The notes below the pieces were generated by a model. That model saw only the letters and a list, made by a program, of their open reading frames with translations, was not told where the DNA came from and searched no databases. Of a stretch of DNA of 64,000 nucleotides, positions 1 through 7,498 are shown piece after piece. The first letter of the stretch is position 1, and every line of letters begins with the position of its first letter. Position numbers and translations under genes: made by a program. The stretch comes from Fen-1135 sp963705275 (GTDB lineage: Bacteria; Desulfobacterota; Syntrophia; Syntrophales; UBA2185), in NCBI GenBank assembly GCA_963705275.1, contig OY970063.1:806001-870000 (forward strand). The letters are read 5' to 3'.

Positions 1-630
1 CAAGTGCTGATACATGCGGGCGCGGGTGTCACCCTCTCTGAAATAGTTCTAATGTCTGAAAAGGGATCTCTTTCAGGTATGGAATTCTGCGCAGGTATTC
101 CCGGCAGTGTAGGAGGGGCAGTGAGAATGAATGCCGGCGCCTATGGCAAAGAGATTAAGGACATTGTTGAAACAGTTGAATTGATGATTATCAGCGGAGA
201 GATCCTGTCAGCCAGGAAGGATGACCTTAAATTTGGATACAGGAATCTCGATATTTCGGAGGGTACAATTATTACTGGCGCGTCATTTCTCCTGACACGA
301 GGGATTGAGGAACAGATCCATGACCGGATTACTGAGATCCTCGGGAAACGACAGAATAAGCATCCTCTTGAGTATCGCAACGCGGGATCGATATTCAAGA
401 ACCCCAATGGAGGTATTCCTGCAGGCCAGATGATTGATGAATTGGGGCTTAAAGGCATACGGATAGGCGATGCAAAAATATCAGAAAAACATGGAAACTT
501 CATTGTCAATTTAGGAAATGCAAAAGCGAGTGACATCATTGCGCTGATTGACATGATCAAGACGAAGGTTAATGAGGAGCGAGGTATCAAGTTACAGACA
601 GAGGTCAAGATCGTCGGGGAAGATGGATGA
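1..630 (+). CDS. murB: UDP-N-acetylenolpyruvoylglucosamine reductase MurB, 5'-truncated by window edge
   Basis: Cytoplasmic flavoenzyme that reduces UDP-GlcNAc-enolpyruvate to UDP-MurNAc with NADPH in peptidoglycan precursor synthesis. About 208 C-terminal residues are visible. The FAD-contacting stretch IPGSVGGAVRMNAGAYG is near the start of the visible part. The catalytic-serine segment GSIFKNP follows mid-way, and the terminal LQTEVKIVG carries the expected catalytic glutamate. The N-terminal FAD-binding half lies outside the window, so the true start is not visible. Its stop overlaps ftsQ by 4 nt (ATGA), so the two are translationally coupled in a dcw cluster. No ddl gene separates murB from ftsQ here, unlike in many proteobacteria. 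Confidence 0.96.
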   Translation, partial: QVLIHAGAGVTLSEIVLMSEKGSLSGMEFCAGIPGSVGGAVRMNAGAYGKEIKDIVETVELMIISGEILSARKDDLKFGYRNLDISEGTIITGASFLLTRGIEEQIHDRITEILGKRQNKHPLEYRNAGSIFKNPNGGIPAGQMIDELGLKGIRIGDAKISEKHGNFIVNLGNAKASDIIALIDMIKTKVNEERGIKLQTEVKIVGEDG

Positions 631-1469
631 AAAATCCCGTTAAATCACGGCTGGAAGCCAAAAAATACAGACTGAAAAGACGTTCAAAACACATTCTGCA
701 CGAATTTCTGAGGACGGTCTTGTTGCTGAGCGCCGTTTCGATAATCGTTGCCGGCATGATTTATGGTTATATCTTCACTATCAGCTCTTCTTACTTTCAG
801 ATCAAAGAGATTATTGTCAATGGCTGCAAAGAGATCACAGAAAAGGAAATCCTATCGTATGCCGCCATCAAGCCGTCCCAGAATCTCCTCGCTATTAATC
901 TTGGTACAATCACCCGCAGGATTGAATCAAACCCCTGGATAAAGGAAGTTTCCATAGGCAGAGAATTTCCCAACCGATTGATTATCAATCTCCAGGAAAG
1001 AACTGCGGTTGCTTTGGTTAAGCGTGATAACGGTTTTAACCTGCTGGATGTCGATGGCGTTGTCTTTAAGAAACATGAAAAGAACGACGAGGTCGATATT
1101 CCCGTGCTTAACGGGTGTTTTCCTGATGATAAGGAATCTGTGATTTTCACAAAATCCCTCGAACTCTTGAGATACCTTTCAGCCTCAAATGAGTTTCCCA
1201 CAATAAGGAATATTGCGGAAATTCATGGCCACGAAGTATTCGGACTTTCACTTTTCACTGACAGCGGCTTGTGCATCAGGCTTGGTTTTGACAGCTACGA
1301 AAATAAATTAAAGCGGTTGAATACCGTTATGGCTGATCTGGAAAGGCGAAACATGAAATTAGGATTTCTGCTCATCGACCTCAATGATCCGGCTAAGATC
1401 ACCGTTCAGCAAAGAAATGTATTAGGCCCCGCAATCCCAATAGGGCCGAAGAAGGGTTTGAGGACGTGA
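627..1469 (+). CDS. ftsQ: Cell division protein FtsQ
   Basis: Bitopic inner-membrane divisome protein that links FtsA/FtsZ in the cytoplasm to FtsB/FtsL in the periplasm. The 280-residue product has a basic cytoplasmic N-terminus, one membrane segment at about residues 29-52, a POTRA domain at about 57-125 (YFQIKEIIVNG, then SNPWIKEVSIGREFPN), and an FtsQ-type beta domain after it. Length is normal. The start overlaps the murB stop (ATGA), and ftsA follows after roughly 95 bp, so a shared dcw transcript is likely. Confidence 0.95.
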   Translation: MKNPVKSRLEAKKYRLKRRSKHILHEFLRTVLLLSAVSIIVAGMIYGYIFTISSSYFQIKEIIVNGCKEITEKEILSYAAIKPSQNLLAINLGTITRRIESNPWIKEVSIGREFPNRLIINLQERTAVALVKRDNGFNLLDVDGVVFKKHEKNDEVDIPVLNGCFPDDKESVIFTKSLELLRYLSASNEFPTIRNIAEIHGHEVFGLSLFTDSGLCIRLGFDSYENKLKRLNTVMADLERRNMKLGFLLIDLNDPAKITVQQRNVLGPAIPIGPKKGLRT

Positions 1470-1564
1470 GAGACAGCAGTTGCCGGCCGCTGGCAATAAG
1501 CGGACATTATAATTAATTTAGTAACAGTTACGGTCCAGCAAAGATGAGGAAAGGCAAATCAAAA

Positions 1565-2791
1565 ATGATCAAGAAAGGACATGTAATTGTTGGTCTGGAC
1601 TTAGGCACTACCAAAACCTGTGTCATCGTGGCTGAAGCCACCGATACTGGTATAGATATCTTAGGCATAGGCTCTCATCCATCAGAGGGTATGAGAAAAG
1701 GCGTCGTCGTTAATATTGACAGCACCGTGGATGCCATCAGAAAGGCCGTTGAAGAGGCTGAACATATGTCCGACTGCGAAATAAGCTCCGTTCATGTGGG
1801 CATTGCCGGCGGACACATAAAAGGACAGAACAGTATCGGCATTGTGGCCGTTAAAGGCCGCGAGGTTGATGAGGATGACGTTGAGAGGGCGATTGAGGCA
1901 TCGAAGGCAATTGCCATTCCGCTGGACAGGGAAATTTTGCACACTCTTCCTCAAAACTTCGTAGTTGACGACCAAAACGGCATCAGGGACCCCATCGGCA
2001 TGTCCGGTGTCCGCCTCGAGGCCAAGGTTCACATAGTGACAGGTTCCGTCACCTCCGTGCAGAACATAGTGAAATCGGTTAACCGCGTTGGATTGGAAAT
2101 AGACGACATTGTCCTCGAACAGCTGGCGTCAAGTGAAGCAGTCCTCAGTCCGGATGAAAAGGATTTAGGCGTAGTCCTCTTGGATATCGGCGGAGGGACG
2201 ACGGACATCGCCGTTTTTTCCGAGGGCAGCATAAAACACACGGCTGTCCTTCCCGTCGGCGGCAACTACATCACCAGCGATATAGCAACTGGGTTGAGAA
2301 CGCCCCTTACCGAAGCGGAAAAAATCAAACTGAAGTACGGTTGTTCCTTCACACCCATGATACCAAAAGACGAAGTTATAGAGGTTCCCAGCGTGGGTGG
2401 CCGAGAGCCTAGAGAAGTGACCCGTCAGATTCTCGGCAGGATCATCGAACCCAGGACAGAGGAAATCCTGAATCTCGCCTACAAGGAAATTATCAAGTCC
2501 GGATATGAAGACATACTTGCCGCAGGCGTTGTTCTAACGGGAGGCACTGCCATCATGGACGGCATTACGCAGTTAGCCGAGCATGTCTTTAATATGCCCG
2601 TCAGGCGAGGCTGTCCGACAGGCGTGGGGGGGCTGATAGACGTAGTGAACTCCCCCATGTATGCAACGGGCGTAGGGCTTGTTATTTATGGAAGTAAGAC
2701 CTTATCGAAAGATGCCCTTAAGAGGTTTGAAACAAACATATTCAGCAAGACAATAAGTAACATGAAAAAATGGTTTCTAGAATTCTTTTAG
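1565..2791 (+). CDS. ftsA: Cell division protein FtsA
   Basis: Actin-like ATPase that tethers FtsZ polymers to the membrane and recruits later division proteins. The phosphate-1 motif VGLDLGTTKTCV lies at the N-terminus. The SHS2 (1C) insertion is at about 80-160, phosphate-2 LDIGGGTTDIAVF is mid-protein, and an adenosine motif (VLTGGTAIMDG) comes late. The final residues MKKWFLEFF form the expected amphipathic membrane-targeting helix. I chose the ATG at 1565 because AGGAAAGG sits about 10 nt upstream and the product then begins MIKKGH like other FtsA proteins. An in-frame ATG at 1544 is the alternative. ftsZ begins 15 bp downstream. Confidence 0.96.
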   Translation: MIKKGHVIVGLDLGTTKTCVIVAEATDTGIDILGIGSHPSEGMRKGVVVNIDSTVDAIRKAVEEAEHMSDCEISSVHVGIAGGHIKGQNSIGIVAVKGREVDEDDVERAIEASKAIAIPLDREILHTLPQNFVVDDQNGIRDPIGMSGVRLEAKVHIVTGSVTSVQNIVKSVNRVGLEIDDIVLEQLASSEAVLSPDEKDLGVVLLDIGGGTTDIAVFSEGSIKHTAVLPVGGNYITSDIATGLRTPLTEAEKIKLKYGCSFTPMIPKDEVIEVPSVGGREPREVTRQILGRIIEPRTEEILNLAYKEIIKSGYEDILAAGVVLTGGTAIMDGITQLAEHVFNMPVRRGCPTGVGGLIDVVNSPMYATGVGLVIYGSKTLSKDALKRFETNIFSKTISNMKKWFLEFF

Positions 2792-2806
2792 AGGGGAGGG
2801 AGGATT

Positions 2807-3958
2807 ATGTTTCAATTGATTGAGCCAAACAGCATGAACTCAGCGAAGATCAAAGTGATCGGCATAGGTGGAGCGGGAGGCAATGCCGTAAATACGATGA
2901 TTTCGTACAGCCTCAAAGGTGTCGATTTCATCTCGGCAAATACGGATGCCCAGGCCCTGGGAGCATCCAGTTCCCCTATCAAGATTCAGATCGGCGCTGA
3001 GGTTACCAAAGGACTCGGAGCTGGTTCAAATCCTGACGTGGGAAGAAGGTCAGCCATTGAAACGAAGGACCTGTTGCGGAGTTCCGTCGAAGGGGCGGAC
3101 ATGGTTTTCATTACCGCCGGACTTGGCGGCGGCACCGGTACCGGAGGCGCACCCATAGTGGCGGAAATTGCCAAGGAGCTGGGGATTCTGACTGTGGCAG
3201 TCGTGACAAAGCCTTTTCTCTTTGAAGGTAAGAAAAGAAATCAGCAGGCGGAGGAAGGCATTGCAGATCTGAGGAAGATCGTGGATACCCTCATTGTTGT
3301 TCCCAATCAGAGGCTCCTCGGCCTGGGGGGGAAAGCCCTTTCACTTCTGGAGGCATTCAAGAAGGCAGATGATATTCTTTATCACGCCGTAAAGGGCATT
3401 TCCGACTTGATAATGGTACCCGGTCTGATCAACCTCGACTTTGCCGACGTCAAGAGCATAATGTCCGAGATGGGAATGGCGCTGATGGGAACCGGGATTG
3501 CAAGCGGTGATTGCAGAGCCGTGGAGGCTGCGCAAAGGGCGATATCTTCGCCGCTCCTCGAAGACAATACCATCCAGGGCGCACATGGTATCCTGCTGAA
3601 TATCACGGGCGGCCCTGATATGACACTTTTTGAAATTAACGAGGCTTCCTCTTTGATCCAGTCGGAAGCCCATGAGGACGCAAATATCATCTTTGGTACA
3701 GTCGTAGACGAAAGCATGACAGACGAAATACGCATCACGGTCATAGCAACTGGTTTTAACGAGCCGCAGAAACACACTCAAGCCACGAAAAATGTTTCAC
3801 GTCTGGGCTCCCACAAGCGGGAGGATCTCTCTATGCCCGCCTATATAAGGCACGAAAAGCCCATTGATAATGTCAATGTAGTGAAGATGGGGATGGTGGA
3901 CGATGTAGACCATCTCGATCTGGAGATACCCACATTTTTAAGAAGACAGGCAGATTAA
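2807..3958 (+). CDS. ftsZ: Cell division GTPase FtsZ
   Basis: Tubulin homologue that forms the cytokinetic Z ring. The 383-residue product has the tubulin signature GLGGGTGTGGAP at about residues 105-116, the T7-loop region (LINLDFADVKSIM) that completes the neighbouring subunit's GTPase site, and the conserved C-terminal tail peptide DLEIPTFLRR that binds FtsA. A strong ribosome-binding site (GGGAGGAT) directly precedes the ATG. It is the last gene of the visible dcw cluster. An AT-rich palindromic stretch follows it. Confidence 0.98.
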   Translation: MFQLIEPNSMNSAKIKVIGIGGAGGNAVNTMISYSLKGVDFISANTDAQALGASSSPIKIQIGAEVTKGLGAGSNPDVGRRSAIETKDLLRSSVEGADMVFITAGLGGGTGTGGAPIVAEIAKELGILTVAVVTKPFLFEGKKRNQQAEEGIADLRKIVDTLIVVPNQRLLGLGGKALSLLEAFKKADDILYHAVKGISDLIMVPGLINLDFADVKSIMSEMGMALMGTGIASGDCRAVEAAQRAISSPLLEDNTIQGAHGILLNITGGPDMTLFEINEASSLIQSEAHEDANIIFGTVVDESMTDEIRITVIATGFNEPQKHTQATKNVSRLGSHKREDLSMPAYIRHEKPIDNVNVVKMGMVDDVDHLDLEIPTFLRRQAD

Positions 3959-4024
3959 AGGAGAAAAGTTCAAGCTGTAAATGCAAAATCCTAAAGAATT
4001 TAGTTCGCTCTGTCACTAAATGAC

Positions 4025-4144
4025 GGGCAAATACGAAATTCTAAATCCGAAAATCTAAACAATATCAAAATCCGAATGATCATCTCGTTTAGAATTTCGA
4101 TATTTGAATTTGTTTAGGATTTAGAAATTAGGATTTTGGATTTT
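4025..4144. repeat. AT-rich intergenic palindrome (REP/MITE-like)
   Basis: The spacer between ftsZ and the radical SAM gene is an imperfect inverted repeat. The left arm holds ACGAAATTCTAAATCC, and the right arm holds its approximate complement, with TTTAGAATTTCGATATTTG and GTTTAGGATTTAGAAATT. The transcript could fold into a long AU-rich hairpin that would separate ftsZ from the next gene. The right arm runs up to and supplies the start region of the downstream gene. No ORF or transposase is present. A chemically similar but different palindrome occurs at about 38450-38530. Confidence 0.6.
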
Positions 4145-5839
4145 ATGTCCTGGAAACTTAAAAAAAAATATAATGATGTCTTAGCCAATGAAGAAGGATA
4201 TCAGAAGAATATCTGGGGAGAACTACTCAAAGTTTGCCTTGCCTACCCGAATTACTATCGGACGGGAATGCCCAACCTTGGATTCCAGACCGTCTATTCT
4301 TTAATAAACCGTGAAAAATCATTTCTCTGTGAGAGAGTCTTTCTTCCCGACCCTGATGACGAAGCAGCATTCGTTTCCTCATCAATCCCCCTCTTCAGCC
4401 TGGAGTCACAGAAGGCCCTCACTGAATTCGACATCATCGCCTTCTCGATCCCCTTTGAAAACGATTATCCAGTTATTCTGAAAATGTTAAGCATGGCCGG
4501 AATTACGCTCTCTGCCTGCGAAAGAAAAGAAACGGAGCCTCTAATTATTGGCGGCGGCGTATCAGTGACCCTGAATCCGGAACCGCTGGCGGATTTTTTC
4601 GACCTCTTTCTCCTTGGAGAGGCGGAAGAATTGCTGCCCGAATTTCTCCACGCCTTTGAAAATTCCTGCCGTCTCGGCCACAACCGAAACGAACTGCTTT
4701 TTCGCACGCAGAGAGATGTCGAAGGGGCTTATGTTCCAAAATATTACAGAGTATATTACGGGGCAGACCATCTAATAGAAGATATGCGGCCCATAGCTGC
4801 CTCGTTGCCCGTAAAGATAAAGACAAGACATATTTCAGATATCAACGCCTTCACGACCGATCAACGCATCAGCGCTCCCTCTCACGAATTCAAGGACTTA
4901 TTCTTAACCGAGGTGAGCCGCGGATGCCGGCGCGGATGTCGCTTCTGCGCGGCAGGATTCTTATACCGGCCCGCGAGATTCCGGAGCCTGGAAACGCTCG
5001 AATCGTCATTCATTCGCGGGATGGGCAGACAAAAGAAGATCGGTCTCCTCGGCACGGCGGTTTCCGATCACCCTGACCTGTCGGCGCTGTGCCGCTTCAT
5101 TATGGACCAGAATGGAGAAGTCGCACTCGGCTCTTTCAGGCTGGACCGTCTCGATAGCGAATTGGCTTCTCTGCTTCAGAAATCGCGAGTTGAAACAGTG
5201 TCTCTGGCGCCGGAGGCTGGCAGTCAACGACTCAGAGATGTGATCCGCAAAGGTATAACGGATGAAGATATTTTCCATGCCATCGAATTGCTCATCGAAC
5301 ACGGCATCGCCAATATAAGGCTTTATTTCATGGTCGGCCTGCCGACTGAGACAGAGGCTGACATAGATGCCATCATTGACATGGTCAAGAAGATAAGACA
5401 TCACGTAATGAAGATGTCTGCGGGCAGAAAAAGGTTCAAACGGATTACCCTCAGCATCAATCAGTTCATCCCGAAGCCCGTTACACCCTTTCAGTGGCTG
5501 CCCCTCGAAGATATCAACGCAGTAAGAAAGAGGATGAGAAAGATTGAGAATGCCATTCGCAGGGAGCCGACTGTAAAGGTAATCCACGATCTCCCGAAAT
5601 GGAATTACATACAAGCCCTGCTCTCCCTTGGAGGCAGACGAGTCAGCGGCATCCTTCTTTCAGCTCATACAAACAGAGGCAACTGGCCGAAGGCCTTTAA
5701 GGAAGTCAATGTCAACCCGGATTTCTACGTATATCGCCGCAAGGATGTAGGTGAATTTCTGCCATGGGACTTTATTGACCATGGAATCGACAAACAGTAC
5801 CTCGTCAACGAATACAGAAAAGCGATGACAGAACATTAA
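4145..5839 (+). CDS. B12-binding-type radical SAM protein (YgiQ/TIGR03960-like)
   Basis: Radical SAM enzyme of unknown substrate. The N-terminal roughly 230 residues resemble a cobalamin-binding-like Rossmann region (PNLGFQTVYSLIN, then IIGGGVSVTLNPEPLADFFDLFLLGEAEE, quoted here as separate landmarks). The radical SAM core follows, with the cluster motif C-x3-C-x2-C in SRGCRRGCRFCAAGF, the SAM-contacting region LAPEAGSQRLRDVI, and a later substrate region (INQFIPKPVTPFQW). This layout matches the TIGR03960 half of proteins usually paired with a DUF2344 partner, but no such partner lies next to it. A TTG at 4136 is an alternative start; ATG at 4145 gives MSWKLKKKY. Standalone gene after ftsZ. 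Confidence 0.85.
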   Translation: MSWKLKKKYNDVLANEEGYQKNIWGELLKVCLAYPNYYRTGMPNLGFQTVYSLINREKSFLCERVFLPDPDDEAAFVSSSIPLFSLESQKALTEFDIIAFSIPFENDYPVILKMLSMAGITLSACERKETEPLIIGGGVSVTLNPEPLADFFDLFLLGEAEELLPEFLHAFENSCRLGHNRNELLFRTQRDVEGAYVPKYYRVYYGADHLIEDMRPIAASLPVKIKTRHISDINAFTTDQRISAPSHEFKDLFLTEVSRGCRRGCRFCAAGFLYRPARFRSLETLESSFIRGMGRQKKIGLLGTAVSDHPDLSALCRFIMDQNGEVALGSFRLDRLDSELASLLQKSRVETVSLAPEAGSQRLRDVIRKGITDEDIFHAIELLIEHGIANIRLYFMVGLPTETEADIDAIIDMVKKIRHHVMKMSAGRKRFKRITLSINQFIPKPVTPFQWLPLEDINAVRKRMRKIENAIRREPTVKVIHDLPKWNYIQALLSLGGRRVSGILLSAHTNRGNWPKAFKEVNVNPDFYVYRRKDVGEFLPWDFIDHGIDKQYLVNEYRKAMTEH

Positions 5840-5845
5840 TCGTAT

Positions 5846-5986
5846 GTGACATTAGAGCTCGATCATCCGCGTCACGCGCACATTACCGACACTTTGCATG
5901 GGAAAGCGGGAATAAAGTATCACAGCATCGTATTTGACTCAGAGGAGGAAACCATCAAGGCCGGTTATCGCAAGAGCGGCCAGTAG
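5846..5986 (+). CDS. Possible 46-aa ORF or gene remnant
   Basis: A short GTG-initiated frame in the 245-bp spacer between the radical SAM gene and xth. The translation contains KYHSIVFDSEEETIKAGYRK, which reads like a genuine protein segment and loosely resembles the FDSREEAxxAGYRPC part of Ada-type metal-binding domains. The cysteines of that domain are absent. No convincing ribosome-binding site is seen. It could be a relic of a longer gene; function unknown. Confidence 0.3.
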   Translation: MTLELDHPRHAHITDTLHGKAGIKYHSIVFDSEEETIKAGYRKSGQ

Positions 5987-6084
5987 CAGGCTGCCAATAT
6001 AGATGCTCCCGGTCTCATATTGACAGTTAAAAGCGTTTTTCTTATAGTCGTTTGACCAGTTTATAACTTATCTTTATAAATGCC

Positions 6085-6870
6085 ATGAGAATCTTCAGAA
6101 TAGCCACCTACAATGTGAATTCCGTTCGATCCCGTCTCCACATTATCATACCGTGGCTTAAAGCAAATCGCCCGGATGTCTTTTGCATGCAGGAAACCAA
6201 GGTTGACGACAAGAATTTTCCCATCCGCGAGTTTGAAGTGGCAGGCTACCATGTAATCTTTAGAGGAGATAAACGCTATAACGGTGTAGCCGTGGCGTCT
6301 CTGGAGAAACCGGAGGGAGTGCATTACGGCCTTGATGACGGCGATCCGTCCGATAAAGACCGTCTGATCAGAGGCGTATTTTCCGGCATATCCGTATTAA
6401 ACACGTATGTTCCTCAGGGCCGCGACCTGGAAAGTGAACACTTCGCATATAAGCTCAAATGGTTCAAGAGGCTCCGGGCGCTTCTCAAAAAATCTTATTC
6501 ATCCGATAAGCCCCTGGTATGGTGTGGAGACCTCAATGTAGCGCCGGAACCCATAGACGTACATGATCCCAAAAGGCTCGCGCGCCATGTCTGTTTTGCA
6601 CCGGAGGCGCGGGAGGCCTTTGACCTGGTGAAGTCATGGGGCTTTCTCGATCTCTTCAGAAAATTCCATCCCGGAGAGGGGAGTCATTATACGTTCTTCG
6701 ATTACCGGGTGCCGAAGTCCGTCGAACGGGGCCTGGGCTGGCGGGTCGACCACATCTTGGCGACTCCGCCGCTGGCTGGAAAATCAACGGACTGCAGGAT
6801 TGACATGAAGACACGACTTGCGGAAAAACCATCGGATCATACGGTTATTGTCGCCGAATTCAAGCTGTGA
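6085..6870 (+). CDS. xth: Exodeoxyribonuclease III (AP endonuclease)
   Basis: Mg2+-dependent exonuclease/AP endonuclease of the EEP superfamily acting in base-excision repair. The family motifs occur in order: TYNVNSVRSR at the N-terminus, MQETKVDD with the metal-binding glutamate, WCGDLNVAPEPIDVHDP, the WRVDHILATP segment, and the C-terminal SDHTVIVAEF with the catalytic histidine. The length of 261 residues is normal. It is followed after 17 bp by a GAF/DUF484 gene on the same strand, probably co-transcribed. Confidence 0.95.
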   Translation: MRIFRIATYNVNSVRSRLHIIIPWLKANRPDVFCMQETKVDDKNFPIREFEVAGYHVIFRGDKRYNGVAVASLEKPEGVHYGLDDGDPSDKDRLIRGVFSGISVLNTYVPQGRDLESEHFAYKLKWFKRLRALLKKSYSSDKPLVWCGDLNVAPEPIDVHDPKRLARHVCFAPEAREAFDLVKSWGFLDLFRKFHPGEGSHYTFFDYRVPKSVERGLGWRVDHILATPPLAGKSTDCRIDMKTRLAEKPSDHTVIVAEFKL

Positions 6871-6887
6871 CGAAGGAGGAATGATAG

Positions 6888-7427
6888 ATGGATGAACATG
6901 CTGAGATTTTGAAGAAAAACGAAGAAATCGCAAAAAAAATAAACAAGATTGAGAAAAGCCTCCCTTCCTTCCCCAACGTCAGAGACCTTTTTGAGAAGCT
7001 GCTCGTACAGATTGAAGAAGAATTCAGCATTCCATTCGTGTGGATCTCGGTTGCCACTGAAACCGATTTTGCAAGCTTGATTCACTTACTGAGAGCATCG
7101 CATGCTGTCAAGGAACGTCTTAACATAATAGACCGCGTCACGTTCTTAAATGTCATCGGAGAAAGCACAAAGCCTATGCTCGTCAACAATGATCTGAAGC
7201 CCTTTTATAAGCTTCTCCCGCGCAAGAAAAAATTCTTTATCAAGTCTATTGCCATTGCCCCCATAATAGTCAACAGCGAGATCATCGGCAGCATAAATCT
7301 CGGAGACTATTCCAATCTGCGCTATCAGCCTGGCATGGACACGGGACTACTCGAAAAACTTGTGTCCAATGTATCCGCTTGCATAGCAAATTTCATGACC
7401 TGCGAAAAGGAAGCTTCCAAGCAATAG
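6888..7427 (+). CDS. GAF/DUF484-like cytoplasmic protein
   Basis: A 179-residue soluble protein. An N-terminal coiled-coil-like helix rich in Lys/Glu (about residues 1-30) precedes a GAF-like fold with IPFVWISVATETDF and a later IAPIIVNSEIIGSINLGDYS beta segment typical of DUF484 proteins. No catalytic residues are evident, so a sensory or scaffolding role is only inferred. It has a strong GGAGGAATGATAG ribosome-binding region and follows xth closely. Confidence 0.7.
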   Translation: MDEHAEILKKNEEIAKKINKIEKSLPSFPNVRDLFEKLLVQIEEEFSIPFVWISVATETDFASLIHLLRASHAVKERLNIIDRVTFLNVIGESTKPMLVNNDLKPFYKLLPRKKKFFIKSIAIAPIIVNSEIIGSINLGDYSNLRYQPGMDTGLLEKLVSNVSACIANFMTCEKEASKQ

Positions 7428-7498
7428 AAGGATAGAGGCGGATAACGCGGTTTCAAGGGATAAGTCCGAACCAACGCGATTGCCGGAGATACGCGTTC

